Positions 44,073 through 55,809 of a DNA stretch of 64,000 nucleotides are shown here, one piece after another. The DNA is from Puccinellia tenuiflora. Its lineage: Eukaryota; Streptophyta; Magnoliopsida; Poales; Poaceae. The DNA is taken from positions 439,908-503,907 of the forward strand of contig QRDG01001527.1 in assembly GCA_012064385.1 (NCBI GenBank), read 5' to 3'. A program made the translations under genes and the position numbers. The notes below the pieces were generated by a model, which did not search any database, was not told the origin of the DNA, and saw nothing but the letters and a program-made list of their open reading frames with translations. Each line of letters starts with the position of its first letter. Within the stretch, counting starts at the first letter, position 1.

Positions 44073-47000
44073 ATGCACCAGCTGCCGCCTCCTCCTCCTC
44101 CCCCTGCCCCGTCGACGTCGCTCGTGTCGCGGGCGCGCACGGCGATCCACTCCGCCGCCGCCCGCGCCGAGCGTGTGCTCACCGACATCAAGGCCGACCT
44201 CCGAGGTACGAAGGGGCACGCTCATGCTTCCCGACTCCTTCCCAGCCCTCTCCTGCTCCAGCTCTGCTCGGTCGGGTGGTCCGAATCTGACGAACTTTGA
44301 TTCGAATTCGCTCGTGGCGCGTGCAGATGCGGATGGGAACAGGATCTCGATGGATCGGCAGGCCGACGCCGAAGCAGGCCCCACCGCCACGGGGCAGGCG
44401 CCGGACGTGAAGCCTCCGCTTGACGAGGTACAGGCTCATGTCAGTGCCGTCGAATCGCCCGCCGCTTCGTGTGTGAGGACCCGTTCAGGCCGATGCTCTA
44501 GCAGTCGTGCTTGAGGTGAGGCTGTGAGAGGCGCGTGCTGTAGGTGGTAAATCGGTGATACGCGAGGGGTGTTCAGTTCGTCAGGTTAGGGCGGTGCTTG
44601 GTGAATTGGGTTAGTATGTGCTGGGACTTGGAAGTTGTCATTAGAGGCTGTGAATGATTTTCTAACTGTGCGCTGTGCGTGACCATGTTCTGGTGGGCAG
44701 AGCATAGAATAGCAGATCTGTGAGGTTTTCGGTTCGATAACTATGGTGGTAGAAAAGATCAGACCTTTAAGCTAGTAGCAGCTAGAATTTGATTACTTGT
44801 TCGGTTGACCTTTGTGAATGATTCATGGTGCTATTTGGTTATCCTTGTATCGAGGCCTTTAGTGGTCCTTTTCTTTTGAAGTGTTTTCTGATGGTAGCCT
44901 TGTCGTTAGTCGACTTGTCGTGCTTGGAAGTGCCAGCGCCTGGTGTTTAACTTCATACATACTTGTTCTTTGGCATTTTCTGCATTTTCTCCTTCTAATA
45001 GAATGAGAAGAACACGTGCCAGTGCCACGCATTCGAAAAAATGGAGTTAGACTTGGCTTGTTCTGCTCAGTTTAGTTAAACTGTGAAGTGGATTCGACTA
45101 AAGAACATGAGCGGTGTCTCATGAATATTTATGCTTCTATAATTGACACCCGCTCTTTAATCCACTTAAAAGGCTTGTCGAAGGCTTACCTCACCATTTC
45201 ATGATCTTTCTCATTATCAATGGAAATTAGATGTTGAAATAGCCGCGCTCTGCCATTGTCACTAAGCTGCAAAACATTTATTGCTTCCAGGTCCTTGAAG
45301 TAATCCCTCCAACAGATGAGGATGGCTTGAACATGGAACCCGGTTTAACTTCATCTAACCTGACCTTTCCTCCAGCTTCAATAGTTAAACAGTTGATTGC
45401 AGCCATTGAGTAAGTTTGTATTCAAACTGCCCACCTTATGTCCTGAGAGTTATGCAGGAAAAGATGCATCATATTGCATTTTACATTTTCCCAGAGCTTT
45501 CTACTTATGTGAATAGAGTCTTTTATATTACTTGAGCATTATATGTTTTTGTTTGTATTCTCTAGAAATGGAAAAAGGTTCAACTCAATGAACGACATGA
45601 AGTTTAATGGTGACCAATATCTGAAAGAGAAGGGGGGCTTGAGCTTGTCTGTTGTTAAGTCACTTGTTCGCCGTGAAAGGGAGGACAGATCTAGTTCTGA
45701 ATTTTATGGTGACGATGAAACAAAATCCTTGATGTACTCGTTGTTCAAATTCGGTATGTTTCCATGATATGCTGAGTTTTTTCTGTTGTTATTTTGGCAG
45801 TTCAAATTTTGCATTATGATACATAATTATCTTTTCAGAGGAAGATTTTCCCCATAATGAAAGTCGATGTAGCCCAGAATTACTTCATTCGACATCTTTG
45901 TCCAGGGATATCCATGGTGCACCGCCTGAAAGCTTTGTTCATCACTTAGGAGAGATTATTGGCAGCATTAGTTCTGTGCACAAGATGGCATTCTTTTGGC
46001 AATCCGTGGTTGTCGAGGTAAGTCTGTTGCTGATATGTTGCCCCTATCTGCCTTGAAATTCACATATTGGAGATACAAATTATTAAGAGGCATAAGGTTA
46101 TCGGCATTACATGTCAACTGAAGGAATTTGGTTTGCAAGCGAACAAGACAAGCAAGACTAAAAATTTATTAGAGACTTATATGATAAAATTAAATCTAAG
46201 CATGACATTTAATTGTTTTGTTATATACATGCAGTTGAAGAAACTATGGTATGATGGGCAGTCGGTTCCTTGTATGCCACTGGATGCTGCTCCGGACTTG
46301 AATTGCTGTTTACTATATCAGGAGATACAAGTCATAAATTGCTGCATTGCCAGGAAGAAACGAAGAAAATCAGCCAAGGAGTCACTTGATTCCTTGCTAA
46401 AACGGGGGAGTACTCAAAGTACTGATAACTCAAATCCTAGGTATTCAAATGGTGTGTCTCGTGACAGTGGGATCTATGCAAAAAATAACAGTGGTGATTA
46501 TGTTCTTCGGCTTGGTGCTGACTGTGCATCCGAGAACTTAACTCTGTTAGAAACCGGTGAGCCTGTATATTCTCCGACTCTGCAGGTAAGCTGATGTGCT
46601 ATTTGTTAATTCATCTTTTATTATGCTCTCCTTCAATATTCTAAACACTTGTACAATATATATGTTCAGGAAGGCCCCATAATGACAGCAGAGCTCATAA
46701 AAGAAACAGAGGAACTTGTCTTACGGACAGGAAGGTACGTCAACTTTTCTACGTACTACCATACTAATATAGCATGTCACTAGTTAAATCTAAGAGAACA
46801 ATTTAATTATGATATAGGTTCTGCATAACACTCATGTTTGTGATCAATTATGCCCTTTACTGATACCAATATGTTCCTCACTGGAAGGTGCATTATATTT
46901 CTGTATCACTATTTATGTTGCTAAGGTTTCTCGTTAACTTTTTGAGCAATAGACTAATAATTATAACACTGCTTCTATATGTTCTCAGTGTTGGTGCTGG

Positions 47001-48267
47001 CTGTTCTCAGCTTTTATCAGATATGCAGGCATTCAAGGCAAGTTTAAAGCTGCTCTTCTCATTTGCTGCAAGGCTGTTAGATTGAGCTTTCTAAATAAGA
47101 ATTTTCTTATAACAGGCTGCAAACCCTGGATGTGTCTTGGAAGATTTCATTAGATGGCACTCTCCACCTGATTGGTCTGAAGATTGTGCAGCAAGCAATC
47201 CAACAGTAGGAGAGGGCTCTTCTAGACGTGGTCGGCTAAGTGACAGAATGCAAACAAAAGGTAACAGGTTTCTCACTCCCTCCCCTATGCATACTCCCTC
47301 ATTTGCCATATGTAAGCTAAATGTATCTTACATTTCGATGTATTGTGCTTATTTAGAAGGAAATTTGTGGAAGGAATTGTGGGAGGCAGCAAAACCTATA
47401 CCTGCTGTTGAACAAACTCCAATATATGATGAAGATTTAGCTGTGTAAGTACAACAAATTGTGACGATTTTCTCCGCTGGATCTTAAATCACTCTAAAAT
47501 TATTATGGATTAATCTAATGTTGCAGGGAGAGCATATTTGATGCCTTGGAAGTTATTGAGCCAGTAAAACTATTTCAGCAGCTCCTCTCAGTACTTGTAA
47601 GTTGAACGGTCACATTTTTGTCTTGGTAATTTTTTTCTTGTAGTTTCATCTAATTATCTCAAGGCAAATGTTGATGCTTTACTACATGCTGCTCGTCTAT
47701 CAGCTTTCTGTATGCTTCGTAGCAGCTGAATCAGTACTACCAGCAGACAGCAACCTTTCAAAATTATTCTACGACTGTAAAGACTACATTATTGGTATTT
47801 ACCATGATGACATGTCAAAAGAACAGTTGGATGAGATCTGCAAGGTACCTTGTTATTGTTTATTCATCTGGCATTATGTTATGGACTTATGTCATTGTAT
47901 TAACATACTGAAACGTTGCCAGGTTTATGAGACGATAGAAGCCATAGTAACCAACCCTGAAGATGCTCTTCAGATCATGCAGCAACCTGACGAAAAGTCT
48001 GCCGAGAATAAAAACCGCTTCAATCTCAAGCTGAACTTTATTGGCAAAGATCGCCAATCTCTGTGGAAGCGTGCTCCAAAGGATGAGAAAAAGACATCGC
48101 CGAAGGACGAGAAAAAATCACCCGAAGAAAAGAACACGGGTTTTTTCTCAAATCTTCGCGACAAGAAAGCTTCCATATTTTCAAAAAAGAACGCAAAACC
48201 GGTGTCGTCGACACCCCCTTCATCAGCGTTGGGGGTACTTGATGAAACCGAGTGGACGATTTTGTAG
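44073..48267 (+). CDS. Rab3 GTPase-activating protein catalytic subunit homologue, 13 exons
   Basis: Stimulates GTP hydrolysis (or, in animals, nucleotide exchange) on Rab GTPases in membrane traffic and autophagy, normally with a non-catalytic partner. Exons: 44073-44205, 44327-44427, 45291-45409, 45566-45753, 45839-46017, 46235-46585, 46670-46734, 46989-47037, 47116-47260, 47357-47444, 47527-47596, 47704-47844, 47923-48267. They sum to 1974 nt, 657 residues, with every junction in phase. Family motifs: FVHHLGEIIGSISSVHKMAFFW-like block, LKKLWYDGQSVP, and ANPGCVLEDFIRWHSP (Arg408 in the FxRW motif), then LWKELWEAAKPIPA. The C-terminus is Lys-rich and ends DETEWTIL. Intron 8 uses a GC donor. 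The exon 2 end is the weakest call (alternative 44439). No damage seen; probably functional. Confidence 0.88.
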
Positions 48268-48375
48268 TTGTGATTTCAGGATGTTTCCTTATGTACAACT
48301 TGTAGAGAAGGTACCCCAAGATTTTGGGAGTAACCTTAAGCTGTAAATACTCGTCCAATTCATTGAACACATTGC

Positions 48376-48381
48376 AATAAA
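48376..48381 (+). terminator. Polyadenylation signal AATAAA
   Basis: 109 bp after the Rab3GAP stop, in an AT-rich 3' UTR. Confidence 0.6.
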
Positions 48382-48387
48382 CTTGAA

Positions 48388-50059
48388 AAGATAAATATTT
48401 CATTTGCAGTATAAGTGTCCAGACTCCATTCAGTTTCACCTTTATAATGTTCTAACACAGATCAACTGTAGTTTTTGTTTTTGTTCCAGTCGATGACACA
48501 TTTCTGCTTCAACCGATTCACAAATCTCAGCATACACAAATCACAAGCGTTGACAGTTGTCAATCATTTTCTTTTAGATGATCATGTGCGAACGTGCTGG
48601 AACTTCCTCTTGCTCCCTCTTCCTCTGCAGATCATGAAAACTTCTTCCGTAAAAACGCTATCTTTGAATGGATACTTCCTAATATTCACGAGGGATGTCC
48701 TTAACAGAAAAATGGTTCGGACTGGCAAAGTGGCAAGGTATTGAAAATGTGCGGGCAAATCTGCATCAATGGTGCTACTAATTTCAGCAATCATTTTCTG
48801 AAGTCCAAATTCATTTACTTATGTTTAGTCCTCTGTTGCCACACTTCAGATCAAGGGATTGCACCAAAGAAATTTCATAAATAGGAAGTTTTTAACACTT
48901 CAAGGAAACTAAACATAAGCTCTAACCTCATCATTTTTATCTAAAGTTCCAATACATCTTTTTTTTTCCTCAAGTACTCCCTTCGTCGCGATTCTCAAAC
49001 AACACATAGGACCTACATCCTTCAAAATAAAATAAAATAAAATAACACATAGGACCTACTTTGATTTGTAAAAGATAAGTTTTTAGGGAACATTTGTTCT
49101 AGTAGTACATCATTTACATAACATAGATTAATATCGCTATATTCTTCTTTAGTAGTAACATTTATTGGTCAAAACCCGCAAAAAAAAAAACATACGCCTG
49201 CATGCAGGACGAAAATAGACTAAGCCAAATTTCAAAGTTGTAGCGATGTTCATGTGCAACATCCAAAGGCTATCTCAGCAACTCTAATGGCTCCACTCGT
49301 GCAAGATTCCCTATCGACTTGACATTCAAATTATGCATCATTCCTACTTCTAGGTTTTCAAAATGTTGTGTTCCAAAGAGGCCCATGCATCCATAATTGC
49401 TTTAACTATTTCTGGACGAAAAACAAAAGAATAAATGAACTTAGTTAACCACCAAATTCATTATGCTCTATAAATCACGTCTATTGCCACAACCCAAAAC
49501 GGAACTAGATCATCACCACCTATACCCACAAAATTTACCTCCTTGTCTTATGATCTTCACCAATTTGGCAATGTCGTTTCAACATCATTCATTGTTACCA
49601 TGGGGTCGACGGCAATAAAAGATAATTTTAACGTGTTTTTGTGATCCATCAATCTCGCATGTCCTTCCAACACTGCTCATTGTTACCATGGGTTGCATCT
49701 CAATAAAGGATATATGGTCACAACGCCAATGAACTTGAAGAATACTGAGATAGACTGTTGTTTAAACCATGTGATTGCATAAAGGGTATATGGTCCACAA
49801 ATTGAGCCCGAGAGAGAGAGAGAGAGAGAGAGTTATTTTGAAAATTCAAATGACATTTGTAATTTCCAAAATATCCGAGAAAAATCATAGGTATAGATAA
49901 TGTTGAACTCTACCACCGTGCAAAATCTCAATGCAAAGTTCCTTGATTATAGGCTACACTAAAATAACAAATCTGACCAGACTACAAGTTTTACTCAGAT
50001 CCACACATTTGTCATTTTTGCACAGCCTAAAGTACAACCAATTCTGTATTGGGATTTTG
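48388..50059. other. Intergenic sequence downstream of Rab3GAP
   Basis: No gene was recognised. It has an AAAAT tandem run near 49025-49046 between two copies of AACACATAGGACCTAC, a (GA)n microsatellite at about 49810-49832, and AT-rich DNA. Confidence 0.5.
49810..49832. repeat. (GA)n microsatellite
   Basis: About 11 uninterrupted GA dinucleotides. Confidence 0.9.
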
Positions 50060-50420
50060 CACTACACCACGGTCAGGTTATGGGGGCATTTTGGTTGGGG
50101 CACTTTAAAAATGCCTCAAATGCTTTCAAATAGAGGCACCTTGAAAAAATGGCTCTATAGCTATAACCTATTGGGGCACTTTGACGAAGTGCCTCTAAAA
50201 ATTATAGCTATTGTGGCACTTACTCAAAGTGCCCCAGTAAGGCATTAGCTACTGAGGCACTTTGACAAAGTGTCCCAATAGGTCATGTCCTTTTGAGGCA
50301 CTTCATCAAAGTGCCCCAATAGATCATTAATTTTTGTGGCACTTTGAGAAAGTGCCACAATAGATCATTAGCTTTTGTGATATTTTGAAAAAGTTTCCCA
50401 CTAGATTATTAGCTACAATC
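50060..50420. mobile_element. CACTA transposon end with subterminal repeats
   Basis: Starts CACTACACCACGGTCAGG at 50060, then about eight spaced units of GGCACTTTGACAAAGTGCC type, each nearly palindromic and 35-45 bp apart. This is the usual subterminal transposase-binding layout of CACTA elements. No matching right terminus was found downstream, so it is truncated or very long and interrupted. Confidence 0.7.
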
Positions 50421-52130
50421 ATCTTCTCATCCGACCCAACCCCTCTTACTCACTTACAATTTGTGTCCTCTCTCCCATCCCCTCATTCTCTCACTCACGG
50501 CTGTCGCCTGCCCCGTCGGTCACCACTCCGCCCGGCGCCGCCACCCTCGTGTTGATCCTGATAACTGGAGTTGTTATTCTTCCATGACGAACATGTCCTT
50601 CTCGATCTCCATCTCCTCTCATTTTCCGTTCGTGAGGTCCAGCGTGACCCGCCTCTGTTTTATCTCAAAGTTCGACGGTTAGGTCCGGTTTGATTTGGCC
50701 CGTGGTGATGTGGTGGCTTCTCCTGTCGATCTGGGTTTGCCGTCGTGTCCACACCTCGGTTTCGGTAGTAGGCTAGCTAGGCTAGATACGTACTAAGTGT
50801 GAGCGATCATCCGACCAAGTGTGCACAAGGCTGTGGCAACGTCTCTGGCTAGGGATATATAACAGCCTGCGCGCAATGGCCGGCTAATGAAGTCCGTTCC
50901 GCTTCATCATTTTTATAGATTGTAGGTGTTTATTAGCGGAATTTATAGATTGTAGGTAGCATCACTATGTACTGCCTCATTGTGGTCATGTGCTTCAGCA
51001 AAGGCCATCCCATTGCTGTTTTTTCTCTTGTTTTTTTGTTGTGGAGCACGTGAATGCTTTTTCTTTGGATTCATGATTTTTTTCGAGTCCATGGGCATTT
51101 TTTAGCTCAACGTTATATTTTTTTTTTGAAATGGATGTACATTTTTATGTGTGGAATAAATTTAGTACCTCGACTATAACAAACTGAATTTTACATATTC
51201 GTATAGAGAACTTAATGTATCATATTTTCATATCCTTTTATTTAAAATATAAGTTTCTAAATAGATCCCGATGCAACGCGCGGGGTAACTTCTAGTTTTT
51301 TATAATCCGAACAAGGGAAAATGGAAAAAAGAAAGAAGAAAAGTGGAAACAAGGAAAATAAAAAAAAATCTATTTAACCTGCCATCTACCCTTCAAGATC
51401 GTGCCGCCACCTCGAGTACCGTCGCGCCATCACTCCCAGGTTTGATTCCATCTGTTTCCTAAATTGTCGTCTTTTTAACAGCTAAATTGTTGTTTGGATT
51501 GGGTTTTATGATCGACTACTCATAGCTGTGTGGCTATGTTGTTACTCCTATAGAGACACGTGAACGCATCATCTATTTGACTTTTAATCCCCAAATTAGT
51601 ACTTACCGTGAACCTGTTGTTGTTTAGAAGATCTATGTCTTGGTGCTAGAAGCCGGAGGACGTAGAGGTGGTTAATCTGAATATAGTTGATCTAACAAAA
51701 ATAACATAAGATTAGCCCTTCTATTCTATGGCTGAGGAGTTCACTCTCAATTTATCTATTCTATAGAGTTTCTGTAAAATAAAAGAAAAAGGAAGGGTAG
51801 CTGTCCACCACCAGCCTATGCCACGAGCCACCACATCAGCAGGGTATCGTTAGCTAGAGGCTTCCCTTCAGAGAGGTCGATTCCGTGCGCGTTCAACTCC
51901 GCTGTCGCCACGTGGTGGCCTCCAGTGCGAGTGGACGAGGCGAACTGCAACACGTCGGCTGCTAGGGACGAAGCCCACGCGCAACGTACGCGCGTGGCGG
52001 TGCCGCAGTGTACATCGATCGATCCCGGGCGCGTAGGCTGTACGTCGGTCCATCTTTCGAGCCCCCGCGTACAATCTCAGCGTACGCGATGCCCCCGCAT
52101 GCCATCCGCTCGGTTGTACAGAATCTGCTA
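50421..52130. other. Unassigned, CACTA interior or captured DNA
   Basis: GC-rich leader-like DNA at 50460-50750 and 51400-51450 suggests captured gene 5' ends, but no product was recognised. Confidence 0.35.
51267..51295 (+). mobile_element. Possible Helitron 3' end
   Basis: CCCGATGCAACGCGCGGGG can form a short hairpin and is followed by TAACTTCTAG and a T, matching the hairpin-CTRR-T form of Helitron termini. No 5' end was identified. Confidence 0.4.
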
Positions 52131-52510
52131 CACGGATGTATAGATCTACACGTAAATCTACGTAATCATACAAGGATGTACGATTACGGGAGTGCAATTT
52201 CTGTACATAACAGAAAGTACAAAACTACATAGGATGTATAACCATGTTGATAGATGATGTACACACACGTTGCTACAGGATGTACACACGTTGTTACTGG
52301 ATGTACACCCACGTTGCTACTGGATATATAAAAATTGAAAATATATAAACTGGAAATGTACAAAACTGGAAATATACAACCACGTGTTACCGAATGTACA
52401 AAAACTGGAAATATACAAATTTAGAGATGTACAAACTGGAGATGTATAAAATCTGAAAATGTACAACCACGTGTTACCGGATGTACAACCACGTGCTACC
52501 GAATATACAA
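52130..52510. repeat. GGATGTACA minisatellite-like cluster
   Basis: Over a dozen irregular copies of GGATGTACAACCACGTGTTACC-related words or their AAACTGGAAATGTACA variants, about 20-24 bp each, degenerating to the left. Confidence 0.75.
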
Positions 52511-52512
52511 AT

Positions 52513-55500
52513 TTTTTTTTTGTCGAAACCTATCAACATGGGATCTAGTTTTGAAGATCTCGACGCGAGGAGCTCAAAAGTGAAAACGGTTCGTAATTTG
52601 GATCAACGGTTCTTAAGATATTTCATTTTTTTAAAACGAATCTCAAAATAAATGCACGTACAACCCTCCGCACGGAGAAGCAGAAATCCCACCAAAACTC
52701 TCTCGTGCTGCCACTTGTCACATATTTAAGCACCCACGGGGGGCATGTGAAGGGAGAAGCTGACACTTGTCATCACGTCACGGATCGCTGGTTCTCTTCG
52801 CGAAGGGAACCCTTTTTCTAACGATTTCCGTCGCAGTCACGATACGGCCCTTCATGGCCCACCCATCTGGCTACCTAACCCTAGCCCACTGCCCACACGG
52901 CCGCCTACCTCCTCACGAGTCTCTTCCTCACTCGATCGACCGCCGCCGCCACTCTCTGCTCCCGGCTCCTCCCCTCCTCCTTCCCTAGTTCTCTCCTCTC
53001 CCGATGATAGCCGCCTCCCGTCGCCCGCCTCGCTCTCTAGCGCGGTGGCCTGTTGCTCCCCGCCGGCAGTCGCCCAACCATCGTGACATGCCACCTCCTA
53101 CCGCCTTAGGTCCGTCATGGTGATCGTGGCTAACCCTAACCGCTATGGCTTGGGTTCGCCACCACCACAGTAGGCGGCCGTGTTGCAGGTGCGCCGTGGT
53201 AGGCGCTCTCGCGGGGGCTGCTGCAACGCAGGATGCGAGCCAAGCGCCGCATCGACCGTCGCCGCAGGTCGTCGCAGTGGAGGATCCCATTCCTTGCGGT
53301 GGAACCGGATCCGCCGCACCGCCTAGTACCTCCTCACGTGCGCCCACCACTCTGTCGACCTTCCTACTCCGGTTCACCTTCGACATCGCCTCCTCCTCAG
53401 CTAGACATGATCTGCTTCTCACAGGTCACCATTTTCCTGCCCTTTCGCGTGTTTATTTTGGTCACTACTACATCCTGCCTGGCACGTGTTTGTTAAAATG
53501 CTTGAGCTAGTCCAAATGCTTCTCACGTAGTTGTGAGCTAGTCCTAATGCTTCTCACGTAGTTGTGAGCTAGTTCTAATGCTCCGTGTTGGAATTGGTTA
53601 CAAACCTGGTTAAACTCATCTTCGTCGAAATTACCTTGTACAAGTATTTGGGTGATGCTTTCAACTCTTTACATAGACATAGACTGGTTGATCTGTCTTG
53701 TGATAGCTACCTGCCATGGTACACTAACGAAATACTATATCTAAAGTTCCGAATAAGAGTTAGACAGGCAAAACAGAAGCATCTCGTTCTACCATTATTA
53801 CGTATGAGCCTTGATTTCATTTTATAAGAAACACAAATTCTTATGAACTAACTATTTATTTTCTGTCAAGGTTATAGCAAAAACTGCTTGCAGAACTTGA
53901 ACACCAAGTCCTTTGCCCTCCAAGTAAGTTTCACCACCCGACCCGGCTGCTTTATTTTGAACCTTGTGTTGTGAGGGTAGTTTAGCTACCAAATGATGGA
54001 TGACGCCATTGCTGCATTTGGTCTAGTGACTAGTACTTCCAACACTTGACATCAAAATTATTCTAACCTGCTATTGTGGCTCAGTAGCTATGTTTGAAAA
54101 CAGCTTTGACAGTATCTTTCTTCTCAAACGTATAACCAGTTTTAAAAGATTAAACTGTTCACTGGGTTTTTGAGGGTTCAACATATTTGAACACACAATA
54201 TGCTTTTCTGAGAATCCCGAGGTTTAGAACAGATGGATGTAGGCTTCTGCTTTGGCATGTCAGCTCAAGCAAGATGACCTTATCTCTGATTTTACAAGAG
54301 AACAATTTGTTGTTGTCAATAACCACCAGTTGTCAGGAATCTCACTACATGAATATAATACACTAGAGAGGTTTTCCAATACGAGATAAATATAATCTAT
54401 ATAACTTTGTTTCATAATCTATAAAATCATCTCTATGTTCTACTGGTTTAGAAGATACTACTATAATATGTTCTACTGTTTTAGAACTAATTTCTATGAA
54501 TAAAATTGTTCCATGATCTATGTATGTTGACTGCTCTACCTTACTTATAAGTGGATTTGCTTCATAGCTTCAATTCTGTTGCAATGCATTTTTTCTAATG
54601 GCATCGTTTTATTAGTTTTGATCAGGGTAGCAGCATTACTGCCGATCAGCTAGCACCTGCACATGCTAATTTGACTTTGTAAAACTAATTGTGTACTCTA
54701 CTTTGGAGGCCTAACTTCTGCTTGGTGTTGAATATATTCATTACCTAAAGGTGGATCAATTGGCTTCGGTTAAGTGAATGTAATTTGTTTTGTTCATTCT
54801 AAGATAGATGATGTTGTGTTTTTCTGTTAATGCTTTAGTGGGTGCCAAATAGAAACCACTACACGTGTTTCTTGAAGAAGCTAATGTTGCAGTATATTGC
54901 CTTCATTTTATTTATTTTAAGTTAGGAGAAGAAAGATCAGTTTACATAAGAAATTGGGATCCACATCCACTTAGGTAGTTCTTTTAGCACTGTGCCATTT
55001 ATTTTCAGATTTAGTAGCCTTTTGGATTTTTGGATATATGTGCAGCTGTAATTTCATCGCTCTTATAATTCAGTTCATATCCACTCAATAGGTTTAATGT
55101 GAGGCAAGTGTGGATGGCATATGCTCGGGTATGACGGGTTCCTCATCTTATGTTTGGTTCTATGGAATGGACAACATCTAGCACTTCGTGGTAAGAAAAC
55201 ATTTCACTGCAAATATTTTTCTATCGCATTTATCCCATTTGTTTGAATTTTGGTGGTAGTGATTCTATCTGTTAGGATATTGTTACGTCTCTGTGTTTCT
55301 ACCTCATATTTTTATCAAGTTGGTGATTACCGGCATCCCTTCTGTAACTATATTACTTGAACTCAACTTTTATCTGAACTGAGGTCTATGATATAAGATA
55401 TTGAGAAGGGGTTCATCAAATCGACTGGCTTAAGTTATTGCTCTTTCTAGATCTGATGGTGCCTCTTACTATTTAGACATGTAGTTTTATTTTTCAATGC

Positions 55501-55809
55501 AAGTTAAATGTATCAGTCACAACTTGCTTACATGGATAGATTTCAATGTTTACCTTTTACATCTCTGTTTTTTATCTGTGGTTGAACTGTAGATCAATAT
55601 TAGTTAGTAAAGTCTAGCAATGTACTGTAGTCTGTAGCATATATTCTGATTGCGTTCTTGTTATTACGTATTCGAGGTTATTATGTGATTTGTCCTGAGT
55701 ATCTTCTTCATTACTTCACAGACCTGATATATTTATGTAGGATGGAAAACCAGTCAAGCTATCAAAGGGTTGGTGGCAAGCCAACTAAATAGAGGCTTGA
55801 ATCAAGACC
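52513..55809. other. Unassigned GC-rich head followed by intron-like DNA
   Basis: 52680-53420 is GC-rich with leader-like CCTCC runs; from 53430 the sequence is AT-rich. Exon-like pieces with splice signals are visible at about 53870-53923 (GTAAGT follows) and 55741-55800 (TATGTAG precedes). No protein was recognised. It could be a decayed gene, a non-coding transcript or a transposon with captured gene ends. Confidence 0.35.

Noticed and set aside
48475..48744. Extra terminal exon or small gene after Rab3GAP
   Set aside because: The Rab3GAP frame ends cleanly at 48267 with a poly(A) signal; this frame has no family similarity.
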